Assembly (NCBI GenBank): GCA_003988855.1
Contig: QYAI01000186.1
Coordinates: 1 to 44,038 of the forward strand
Reading direction: 5' to 3'
DNA: 44,038 bases
Source: Arachnopeziza araneosa
Taxonomy: Eukaryota > Ascomycota > Leotiomycetes > Helotiales > Arachnopezizaceae
The stretch's first letter is position 1; every line of letters begins with the position of its first letter. This document shows, piece after piece, positions 1 to 9,033 of this stretch. The notes beneath the pieces are model-generated. The model searched no databases, was not told the DNA's origin, and was given only the letters and a program-made list of their open reading frames with translations. The position numbers were made by a program, and so were the translations under genes.

Positions 1-84
1 CTTATTATTTGATCAGTGAACCTTTGAGTTATATATATATTCTCTCATTCAAAAGTCTTATTGCTTACATGAGCAATACTATCG

Positions 85-179
85 GCTCGAACCGTGACAC
101 TATGAACCGAATATACTCAGACTATCAACGCACTCCCATATGCCTCTTGACTAGCCATATTCGTGTTCGTGCCATTACA
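85..179 (-). mobile_element. LTR-like repeat fragment, little mutated
   Basis: Read on the minus strand, the fragment begins TGTAATGGCACGAACACG at 179. It matches the first ~90 bp of the two LTR-like copies at 41733-42014 and 43427-43698. Where those copies read TATAAAAGTGCG this one reads TATGGGAGTGCG, and most differences have C or G here and T or A there, the direction expected of RIP. Similarity fades below about position 85, so this copy is truncated, rearranged or diverged. It lies directly downstream of a decayed GMC oxidoreductase reading frame. TG...CA ends seen in the other copies suggest an LTR, but no internal retrotransposon gene is visible here. Confidence 0.5.
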
Positions 180-302
180 GTTTACACGTCTTTACTGTAG
201 CCGTGACCCCTTACAGTAATATATGTCTGGATTTCGTCCTGGGTCGAGTTCTGCGATAGATTAAGAGAGGTGAGCCCAGAAGACGGAAGTCCTTGAAAAA
301 TC

Positions 303-860
303 TTATAAATGAAAGAAGCAATGTCTTGTGATTGTTTGGTCATCATTGAAATCGCTGAAACCGGAAGAGTCAATGGTACCCTGAAAAGCAGTGATACTGC
401 CATCTGAATGATTAAGAGTATTCCGAAAGACGGGAGCCCCGCTTGCAAATGTGTAGGGACCGCTTTGTGAGTCGAGGTACAAACTTTCATCCCCTAGGGG
501 TGGATTATCATACGAGTAGGTGTAGGACTGAATCGATGAGCCTCCGAGTTCAATGAAAGTGTTTGGGTTATCAAAGAGTCCGTTACCGACTTCCGTATTG
601 TTGATCTACTCTTCTGGATTTAAGTTGGGAGAAAGCTTCCCTGCGTTCTGTAGTGAGGTGAGGGTAGAGGGATCGCCAATTCCAGAGAGCATAGGAAGAC
701 TTGGACTTCGTAGAGCTCCACCGCTGAGGATCACTCGTCCATTTTCAGCCAGCGAATTGTGAGAAAAAAGTGTGTAGGAAAGGCTCTTGGCAAGAAGAGA
801 CTGGCCTTCGTTTACCGTCATTCGGATCGGGAAGGTGCATACCGGATACGAAGATCGGCG
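303..860 (-). pseudogene. Decayed GMC oxidoreductase (cellobiose dehydrogenase-like flavodomain) remnant
   Basis: The minus-strand reading around 655-735 gives GRVILSGGALRSPSLPMLSG, the GMC flavoenzyme signature 2. The same frame meets a TAG at 606-608, then continues with INNTEVGNGLFDNPNTF and later SYDNPPLGDES and NHSDGSITAF. Cellobiose dehydrogenase-type flavodomains have a WIN..VG sequence at the stop position, so TGG to TAG is the likely lesion. A second stop (TAA, 303-305) ends this frame; a neighbouring frame may carry a little more. The FAD-binding N-terminus (GxGxxG) and the C-terminal catalytic part are not recognisable. The remnant is next to a repeat fragment, and G-to-A nonsense change fits RIP leakage. 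Family assignment is solid for the signature region; the subfamily is inferred. Confidence 0.6.
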
Positions 861-2362
861 AGGTGTGACATGGGGACGGCACGTGCCTTCTTTGTTGAGT
901 CTCGTCCGAAGCGTCAAGGAATACTGCGTGAGGCTGCGAATCAACAAAGGCTCAACGACGTCTTCTCGGCCGCTCCATCTCACCTAATAGTGTTGCGAGG
1001 AAGAAGCCGCATAGATCTTGGCATGGGGAGGGGCCATCCAATGCGAAGGCTGGCGTTCGTGGAGCTGACTGCGGCAGTACAGATATTGGGTTTTATTCGC
1101 TCCAAGCTCTTGGAACGGCTGAGTTCTGCCCGACGCAGGGCAAGCCATAACTTACAAGTCTCATTGGTTGCTGACTCATTATCATGTGTGTCTCCAACCA
1201 CGCCGAAAATGGCCCTGGAGTGTTCCTCGTATCTAACCCAGTGACCTTGAAGAGAAGAGATAAAGCACCCTCTTGATGAGGGACAAGAGACATAGCTATG
1301 TCCTCTGACTACAGAAGCATAATTGGTAACAAGCTGATTGTCCTGCGGCTGAAATTGCCCGGTCCCTGCTGCTGACATAATACCTATGATTCCCCTTGTC
1401 AGCACCAGGCAAGCTCATCTCCTTCGAATCTGCTCAAACAAGAACCGAAACCTGGGCATCCAGAGACACGAGTCTGACTACAAGAAGAGAAGACGGAGAC
1501 AAATTGCGGGCTAGGCATGTAGAGGAACGTGATGGGTGGAGAGCAAGACAAGAACGCGAGATAGAAGGGCATCAACGAATCGTACCCGAGCGAAACAAAG
1601 AGTCAGAGGACTTGATGGGAAGGGGCGCATGAACTGGAAGAGCAATGAAAGGAAATGCGCACAATCGAAGTGCTTGAAGAGACCACGAGATGAAAGCTGC
1701 AGATGTCTCTCGTCACTGAGGCTCGGACATGAATTCTCCAACCCGAGAGAACCAAAGGAGTTGTCGTCCGAATTGAAGATCGGAGCTGCCAGAAGGAACA
1801 GAAGCAAGATAAAGAAGTAGCGGCAATGACAAGAGAATGCTTTCGGAACATATGTTGTTGGTATGTAGAGCGAGGTCAAAGTCGAAGTTGGCAGTGGACC
1901 ATGGGGTCGCTTTAACCATGTCGATTTGGCCCCATCTCCCCCACAAATAATATATCAATCACCTCCCTCGTCCAGGAGCATCGCCGAACCCCTCTGTCAG
2001 CTTCCCCTTTTGCATCTGCCTTGGTTGAATCCTAAAGGCAATATCGACGTTCGATACCCATTCATCCAGGAGACGCCCAATAGCATGTTATTTTACTCAG
2101 CCCCAGGAGATTCGCACCACCCGCAATCTGTTCCACACATTCTTCCGATGCGCTTACATGGGATACCAGCTCGAATGAGCCAACGATTGGCCTTCGCAAG
2201 CGCGTCGCACCAGGGACGTTGGTTTGTTTGCCTGTCATCGCTGGGATCTCAGCCTTTAGTGTGGCAAGCGCCGCAGGGTGGCACAATCGAGGAGAGTACT
2301 AAATCTCAACCGTCTGTCATTATGCTGTTTCTTGCCGTTGTCACTTCCGTTGGGTGGGAAGC
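861..2362. other. Gene-poor stretch with a possible decayed charged-protein ORF
   Basis: I find no intact gene here. On the plus strand, 1396-1632 reads a very Arg/Glu-rich peptide (for example HVEERDGWRARQEREIEGHQ). After a frame change near 1625 a similarly charged reading continues to about 1918, interrupted by three TGA codons that could each derive from CGA. This looks like a dead coiled-coil-type gene, but low-complexity noise cannot be excluded. The N-terminal half of the GMC oxidoreductase should lie on the minus strand around 900-1900; I could not recognise it. The last ~400 bp presumably include the promoter of the secreted-protein gene at 2363. Confidence 0.3.
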
Positions 2363-4563
2363 ATGTCAGTGTTCAAGATGTTACTTACGCTTCTGGTAAC
2401 GCTCCTGTTTGGGATGCTGGTAGAAGCTGCCGCTTTCTCCAATACCACGATCTCGAAAGCGGCGACGACGACATCCAAACCAGCTTCCATCACGAGTGCA
2501 ACTAGAGCGACATCGACCTCTGTGAGCTGTCTCTATCCCTACAATCCATTTCTGGGAAATATTGGCAATGACCCAGACTCGGATTGTATGAGGCCAGGAA
2601 ACCCAGAGGTGATTGAGGGAGGTTACAATCCTTATGTGTGGGCTACTTGGAACAGGCCGGTTGCGAGCAGTTGTTCTAGTATATTCCAGGCCTCGTACGA
2701 TCATTTCAAAGAAACGGGGGTTATTACTTCGATGACGGAGTCGGGAGGGAACGATGAGAATACGAACATAATAACAGAGACCTTTGTGCAGTACGCTGAG
2801 TGGTTTTCTTGGATCCCGGAAAAGGGATCCAAATGTTGTTTGAACTGTACTTTATATGGTGGGGACGTTCAGGTTTATTATTGGCCGACTCCTGCACCAA
2901 CTCCTGCTGTTACGGCCTTGGTTGATCCTCAAAACTTTACATTGTTCGCTCCCAAACTTCCCATCACCATAACATGCTTACATTTGTCAGTTACTCTCCT
3001 ACGATATATGTTGCTTTTCAGTCTTTGAGAGCAACGGATTTATGCGGTAGTGTCGGCCCAATCTATACATCTACCACATTAGGTTTCGACCCTGGAGAAC
3101 TCAGCACAGCTATGGCGTGGACGTGGAATGGATCTTCGCCAGCACCACCCGATATACCCAATGTCTTTAAACCAGCAGACTGGAACGATAATAATGACTG
3201 CCAGAACTTGACGTCAACCTTCCTTCAAGATGACCTCAGCGGCCAAATCTACTCTAATTATGCTGCAGCACCGCATTCTTGCCACATCGGCGAGTGTTGG
3301 CTAGATGGTTTTACCATTACATGGAATCCATGCTCTCCAACCCTCTCTGTACCAACACAGCTATTCACTCTCAACTCTCTATGGTCAGGCTGTATGCAAG
3401 GAATTGATGCCTTCTTCGACCCACCATACACTCTAACCTCAGGGAAAGGATTCACGCCACTCACCGTGACAGCCCCAGGAAACAGTGTATATCCTATGAC
3501 AACAACCAATATTCCTGCACAGCCAGTACACACAGCAACTCCTTTCCCGACCTCCACTGGAGCAAAGGATCCTACTGGTAGTCATCCCACATCAACAATC
3601 GCAAGTCAGGACCCACCACTGCCTTCTCTGGTTCCGGTTTCCGATCCCCCGAGTTCTCGCCCGGTCACCGTCGGTACTCATACAATCACACCGGGAGCAT
3701 CGCCAGTAGTGATTTCCAAGACCACTTACTCTCTAGACCCATCTGCAACAGCTATTATTGTTGATGGAACAACCTCGGTGCTGCCCAGTCCTTCATCGTC
3801 GTACGTCGTTGGTGGTCAAACTATCACACCTGGAGCAGCCCCTGTAGTGATATCTAAGCACACATATTCTATCGATCCCTCTGCATCAGTGGTCGTTGTT
3901 GATGGGAAGACGTCAGCTCTTGCAGCTGCTTCGTCTTATGTTGTTGCTGGACAAACGATTACTCCTGGCGGGGCAGCAATCACGGTAGATGGCACTACTT
4001 ATAGCATGATGCCATCCGCTGGAAATACCATCCTTGTAAATGGCAAGCCTTCTTCCATTGCTCCTCCCTCGACTTCCGAGTATGTGATCGGAGGACAAAC
4101 TCTTAGCGCAGGTGGAGGCGCCATCACAGTATCCGGAAAGACATACAGTCTCGCTCCAACAGGCGGCGCAGTGATAGTGGATAGCACGACGGAATATTTT
4201 GTGCACCCTGGATCTTCCACTTATATGATTGGCTCCCAGACGTTGGTGGCTGGTGGTTCAGCAATCACAGTATCTGGGACTGTCATCAGTCTAATGCCAG
4301 GTGGAAGCAGTGTGGTTATCGGAGGCACAACGGAAGCAGTAGGAGGACTCGTCGAAGCCAGTACAATAGTTGACGGTACTGGTAGCATAATAATTAGCTT
4401 GGGTGGGTTTGCAACGCCTACCAGCGAAAGCACTGCGCAAGGAACAGGCTCTAAATCGCCGGGTACGAAAAGTGCTGCTACGACGTCACGATGGGATGTA
4501 TATGTATGTTTATTTAATGCCGTAGTATTATGGACAAGCATAGTAGGCGTTTTGATTATGTAG
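2363..4563 (+). CDS. Secreted GPI-anchored cell-surface protein with tandem repeats
   Basis: Two exons, 2363-2943 and 2991-4563, joined across a 47-nt intron (phase 2) that restores the junction NFTFYSPTIYVAF; about 717 aa. The ATG at 2363 opens a signal peptide (MLLTLLVTLLFGMLVEA). Next come a Ser/Thr-rich stretch and a Cys-containing extracellular domain found in fungal surface proteins. From about residue 430 there are six or so degenerate units of ~40-50 residues built on 'G.QTITPG..PVVIS..TYSLDPSA..IIVDG.TS'. The C-terminus is Ser/Thr-rich followed by a hydrophobic tail (VVLWTSIVGVLIM) ending at the stop, the arrangement of a GPI-attachment signal. The donor GTTCGC is unusual, but the frame and conserved junction support it. 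The molecular function is unknown; a wall or adhesion role is inference. Confidence 0.75.
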
Positions 4564-4974
4564 ATATAAACTTGAATGCAAAGTTTTAATTTGTGGTTTG
4601 ATCTGCTTCAAGGAGAAGGCTTGAAATTACTTTGTTTCGAATCCACCTGCGAACCGTCTTTCGAGGATCGCTGGCTATGACTCTAACATTCCGCATCCAC
4701 TACCAGCAAGCCGTCTAAAAGAAATTCCATAAAGCTGACTCAATTGAAAAATTCTCTTCTGTATTGATAACACGAATCAATCAATTAGCATTGTTGATTG
4801 GTTCAGCTTCTTATTGTCAGCTCAAACGCAACCTCCCGATTGGAGCCTAGCGCGCATACAGTCAGCCCCGTTCCAGCCACATCTCCCCAAGTTTTCGATT
4901 TCCTTGAATCCTCCTCCTTTCTCTTTACACCACCGGTGACCACTTACCAGACCGCCAACAAAACACGCCAGCAA
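4564..4974. other. Intergenic / 5' leader of the S6K-type kinase gene
   Basis: No gene seen. The first part is AT-rich 3' flank of the surface-protein gene; the second part becomes pyrimidine- and CCA-rich, typical of fungal promoters and leaders, and runs into the uORF that precedes the kinase. Confidence 0.4.
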
Positions 4975-5118
4975 ATGCATATCGAACGCGAAACACCTTC
5001 TACATTTCCTTTGACTGTTCAGAACCCGATGCGCACCGTGAGAACCCTCCAAAAACTGCACCGAAACTACCGTTCCCAGATTCGAGCTGACGCCGAGCGT
5101 CGTCGCGGTGCGCCATGA
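4975..5118 (+). promoter_or_regulatory. uORF (47 codons) overlapping the kinase start codon
   Basis: An ATG at 4975 (MHIERETPS...) opens a 47-codon frame ending in GAERRRGAP-like basic sequence (AERRRGAP). Its TGA occupies 5116-5118, so it overlaps the kinase ATG (5115-5117) as ATGA. This arrangement permits termination-coupled reinitiation at the kinase start. The peptide is rich in Arg and has a reasonable coding look, but it has no known relative that I recognise. Alternatively the region may be spliced out of the mature leader. Its relevance depends on the transcription start, which is not visible. Confidence 0.45.
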
Positions 5119-6644
5119 ATTCCAACGTCCCAGCACCCGCCATGAGCACGGTCCGGGGCTTTCACACTCCTGCTGTCGGATCGGGAGATGAAGACTCGGA
5201 TTATGGAACCCGGACCCCCTCGCGAAGACATGTCATTAATGATGTCGTCAGCGCGAACAGCAGCCCGATGTTGCGATCGACCTCGTCGCCTGGAATGGGA
5301 GGCATTAGCAAGCTGAAGCTGCAGCTTGATACGCTGAATCTGAACGACAGCAGAAATAATTCGATGGTGAGGAGTGGCAGCCAGTTGCGACATCAGCCGC
5401 AGAGTAGCACCGGTACGACTACCTCTGAATACCCCTCGAGCGACGATGAGGCGAGCGATATTACGACCTACGAAGTGCCTCTGGAGAATGATTTTGTTAG
5501 TGAGAGTGTACAAGAGAAACCGATGTATGGAGCTATTGAAGGTGGACTTGTTAAGGAACCTGTCGCAAGAAAGATGTGTGCTGCTGATTTTGAGCCTCTT
5601 CGGTGCCTTGGAAAGGGAACCTTCGGCACTGTCCTATTGGTCAAGCAACAAGCGACTGGTCGACTCTACGCACAGAAACAATTCAAGAAAGCTTCTTTGA
5701 TCGTTCACAAACGACTTGTTGAGCAGACCAAGACTGAACGCTCCATTCTCGAGTCCGTCAATCGCCACCCTTTCGTCGTCAAACTCTTCTATGCCTTCCA
5801 GGATCAAGAGAAGCTCTACCTCATTCTTGAATATGCGCAAGGAGGCGAGCTCTTTACCCACCTTGCTAAGGATCGCATGTTTCCTCAAGAGACCGCCGCT
5901 TTCTACATGGCTGAAATGGTCCTCGCACTCGAACACCTCCATCGCAACCTTGGCGTCATCTACCGTGACTTGAAACCTGAGAATTGCCTTTTGGATGCAG
6001 AAGGCCACCTTCTTCTCACCGACTTCGGCCTCTCCAAAGTCGCCGTAGATGAGAACGACAAAACCAACAGCCTCCTAGGAACCGTCGAATACATGGCACC
6101 AGAAGTCATCCTCGGCCACCAATACGGCATGGCGGTGGATTGGTGGTCCTTTGGTGCTTTGGGCTTCGACCTCCTCACTGGTGCTCCTCCTTTCCCAGGA
6201 AACAACCACAAGAAGATCCAAGAGAAGATCGTCAAGCAAAAGCTCAGCATGCCATATTTCCTCTCTGATGACTCCAAGGATCTCCTAACACGCCTACTTC
6301 GCAAGGAACCAAGCAAACGCCTCGGAAGCAACATGCCAGCTGATCTTCTCAAGATTAAGAAACATCGCTTCTTCAAGAAGATTGATTGGAAGAAACTCGC
6401 CAAGAGAGAAATCGATCCTCCCATCCAACCATTCATCACGAATCCTGAACTGGCAGAGAACTTCTCGGATGAGTTCACCGATCTTGCACTTAGTCCGGTC
6501 TTGACCAAGAGTACGCTTTGGGGAGCCAAGGAGAAGGAGAATGATCCATTTGGTGGCTTTAGTTATGTGGCTAGCAGTAGTCTCTTGGAGGGGAATGGAT
6601 TCGCTGTTTGGGACGATGTTAAGATGGATGGTCTTGCTGTCTAG
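5115..6644 (+). CDS. psk1: AGC serine/threonine kinase, S6K type (Ypk3/Psk1-like)
   Basis: Single exon, 509 aa, ATG in context cgccATGaa. A Ser-rich N-terminus (1-155) precedes the kinase domain, about 159-430. It contains the Gly loop GKGTFGTV (167-174), catalytic Lys 188 in YAQKQF, YRDLKPEN with Asp 285, DFG 303-305, and the T-loop NSLLGTVEYMAPE with Ser 319. The AGC C-tail includes a turn-motif-like LSPVL and ends in the hydrophobic motif FGGFSYV (479-485) followed by ASSSLLE, closely matching the GFTYVAPSVLE end of p70 S6 kinases. In fungi this family acts below TORC1 and phosphorylates ribosomal protein S6. A uORF overlaps its start, suggesting translational control. The S6K subfamily is favoured over Sch9 by the C-tail and by the absence of an N-terminal C2 domain. 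Confidence 0.9.
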   Translation: MNSNVPAPAMSTVRGFHTPAVGSGDEDSDYGTRTPSRRHVINDVVSANSSPMLRSTSSPGMGGISKLKLQLDTLNLNDSRNNSMVRSGSQLRHQPQSSTGTTTSEYPSSDDEASDITTYEVPLENDFVSESVQEKPMYGAIEGGLVKEPVARKMCAADFEPLRCLGKGTFGTVLLVKQQATGRLYAQKQFKKASLIVHKRLVEQTKTERSILESVNRHPFVVKLFYAFQDQEKLYLILEYAQGGELFTHLAKDRMFPQETAAFYMAEMVLALEHLHRNLGVIYRDLKPENCLLDAEGHLLLTDFGLSKVAVDENDKTNSLLGTVEYMAPEVILGHQYGMAVDWWSFGALGFDLLTGAPPFPGNNHKKIQEKIVKQKLSMPYFLSDDSKDLLTRLLRKEPSKRLGSNMPADLLKIKKHRFFKKIDWKKLAKREIDPPIQPFITNPELAENFSDEFTDLALSPVLTKSTLWGAKEKENDPFGGFSYVASSSLLEGNGFAVWDDVKMDGLAV

Positions 6645-8670
6645 TAGAAAAGAGATGGTCGTAGAGGGAATGATGATATGCTTCTCTCCTTGATGGGTCT
6701 GGATATGAGAATCAAAGGGAGCTTTGGATATGGTGGGATGGATGGATTGGGAAATAAAAGCATGGATAATATCGATTGGATTGGGGTCTGCTTTTTTCCT
6801 TTTGCTTGCCATCACGGTTATGGTCTCTCGCGAGACTTAGAACAATAGATATCCTTTCTCAGTCTTGACCTCCTCGTCTATTACTTGATCTCGTACTCTT
6901 TCCCTACATGTCACATTGTTCCATCAATCAATACAATTTTCTACTAATCTCCTTTTCCCTCTCCATCTCAGTAATCACGAATGCCTCCTCCAGATTTCAG
7001 CCCACCATATCCCTCCCCTCCCTTACCAACCATCCATTTCTTGTCCTGTGGAATCTGTACTGCTACAGCACACCTGACCCATATCCACGAATCACGTGGG
7101 CTAGCCGAGCTCACGTGTTTTCGAGACGTGCGAAGGGTACGAGCTATGCGAGCATTATCCTAGGAGGAACCGTACCTATTTCAAAGAGCCGAATGGCCAC
7201 GCTTGTGCTACTCGACCATGCATACACAGGTAGGCTTCTCTAGGTATTTTAGGTGTTCTATCAAGTTGTTCCAGTGAAACTTGGGAGGAAGAAGGAGGAG
7301 GGAGGAGGGGGGATGGCAGAAACACAACTGGGGAGCTCTGGTGGGAATTCAAGATATCGGACTCTGTCGATGCTATAAATGGAAGTTGATTGATGAGGTG
7401 GATCACTCCGTTGGCTGGATCCCGGGGGTAGATCGAGCTAGGGTCTTCAAATGGCTTGATACCCACTCATCCTGAGTAGTATTCTCTTGTGAGAGCTCTA
7501 TATAGATATCCCGAATTACAATAATCTCACGATTCAATCTGACGAGGATGTCTGGGATTGATTTTCTTTGCTACAGATCTTTCACGGTCATTTCTGGTTA
7601 AGTTATGGTTTCGTCATGTGGGAGAGGAGGTACGTCATCAAGTAGCTGCGGATTGATATCTTGGAAGTGAGGGCATAGTTTGTTGTTTGACTTGAAGAAC
7701 GGGTGAACTTTTTTCTGAAGAGGCCGGCATATTCCACGTTGAGAGAGCAGAGGTTGGGCTTTTAAGTTGGGTTGGTTGGGTTTATGTTGGTTGAGATTGA
7801 GATTGGCAAAGGCATTGGAGAAGTTGTTGATTTTGCGCAGCGGATTTTTGCAAGGTAGGAATTGGATAGGTTTTTACTGCGGTATATTGAGCATTGGGTG
7901 GGTTCATTTGCTTCCATGATCCCTTGGATAAAGACTTGATAAGCTACTGGGCATGCATTGCTGTTCCGAGAAGAATGAAATATTCAGAAACCATGATGGT
8001 AATTCGTTTTTCAACGCAGAGAGATGACAACTTTGAGGTCTCTTGGAGACTTTTGTTTTGTAAAGACTGGGAAGCTTAAAGAGCGATCATGCAGGAGTCG
8101 TATTTTGGAACAGCGAATGAAACTACAGAGTAAATGAAAGGTTTATTGTTGAAGAGAGGCAAAAGCTAATGTTACCTGAATTTTGTAGTGTGTCATTGAA
8201 AAGAATATAAAGAGAGTGTTTGCGGCAGCTTATCACTTAAAATTTAGATTTTGACTCTTGGGTATCGAGGGGTGGCTGAAAGTTCGTGCAATGAAAAAGC
8301 TGAGTGAGGGTCAATTTTGCAACACATTGTCGGCAAAGGAAAGAAGATTAAAGCGTAGAAGAATAGCTTCAGTGTGGAATAAATATATATTCTAACTATT
8401 TTGGATCTAGGCAACTAATTGTCTCGCAGAAGAAAGAAATCTTTAAGTATAGATGTGTAAAGTTCAAAGCAAAAGTTGTTAAACAACATTGAGAGTGTTG
8501 CAAGACTGTTTGTTGTCGATGAGCTTAAAAGGCCCTGGAAAATTCCCCATGGTTACGGCTTCTCTGGCTTAGAAACTCCTAGGTGAATGTCAAAATACTC
8601 TATCAACACTCACGTGTAAAAAGACAGGCGCGGCTGAAGCCCGATTAATTCACTCTTTGGTGATTGAATC
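6645..8670. other. Long intergenic stretch, no gene seen
   Basis: Two kilobases without a convincing frame on either strand. The first ~300 bp should hold the kinase 3'UTR. There is a purine tract near 7285-7315 (aggaagaaggaggagggagg type) and an AT-rich second half. No tRNA boxes, repeat family or conserved protein fragment was recognised. The last few hundred bases lead into the TATA element and promoter of the unknown gene at 9034. Confidence 0.4.
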
Positions 8671-8680
8671 GTATATAAAT
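8671..8680 (+). promoter_or_regulatory. TATA-box-like element (gtatataaat)
   Basis: GTATATAAAT, followed by a sharply more GC-rich segment, lies about 50 bp ahead of a leader that contains a short uORF and a 5'UTR intron. Position and composition fit the core promoter of the gene starting at 9034. Confidence 0.4.
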
Positions 8681-8729
8681 TCATCGCGCACAGCCGCACT
8701 TCCGGAAAAAACTCACCAGCCGCAGAGCA

Positions 8730-8771
8730 ATGGAGCACCAATTGGCAACCACGCCCTCCGGTGACTCGTAG
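8730..8771 (+). promoter_or_regulatory. Short uORF (13 codons) in the leader of the 9034 gene
   Basis: ATG at 8730, TAG at 8769-8771, peptide MEHQLATTPSGDS. It lies upstream of the putative 5'UTR intron. The DNA TGGCAACCAC..CCCT..CCGGT recurs at the true start codon (9036-9059), so this looks like a decayed duplicate of the start region. Confidence 0.35.
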
Positions 8772-8883
8772 GCTCTTGGCTCGCCGAAAGAAGACTCCGA
8801 CGAGGAGCGACCCTTCCCCTCGGCGGGTCGAATCGAAGCGGACGGAGGCCCTCGAGACGCTGGAAGGGGGTGGCCTCTCTCTC

Positions 8884-9013
8884 GTAAGTTGGCACCTCCT
8901 TAGCTGAGGCAGAGGAAAGATCAGACGGCCGGAAGCAGCGACAACGAAAGGCGGCGGAAATTGGCAGAAAAGGGGATTAAAAAGAATTCTTTTGGGCTAA
9001 CGAGACTTTCCAG
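8884..9013 (+). other. Putative 5'UTR intron of the 9034 gene
   Basis: Donor GTAAGTTGGCACC at 8884, branch sequence ggCTAACgag near 8996, acceptor ctttccag ending 9013, leaving 20 nt before the ATG. A leader intron of similar size (119 nt) with the same 13-nt donor sequence precedes the gene at 12379. Confidence 0.5.
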
Positions 9014-9033
9014 AACGACTACCTGCCACCACC

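Noticed and set aside
759..1244. 161-codon plus-strand frame over the GMC remnant
   Set aside because: It lies antisense to the recognisable GMC signature and has an Arg-rich composition typical of shadow frames.
1926..2399. 157-codon plus-strand frame before the surface-protein gene
   Set aside because: Low-complexity, Pro/Ser-rich shadow in the promoter and start region; no signal peptide or family.
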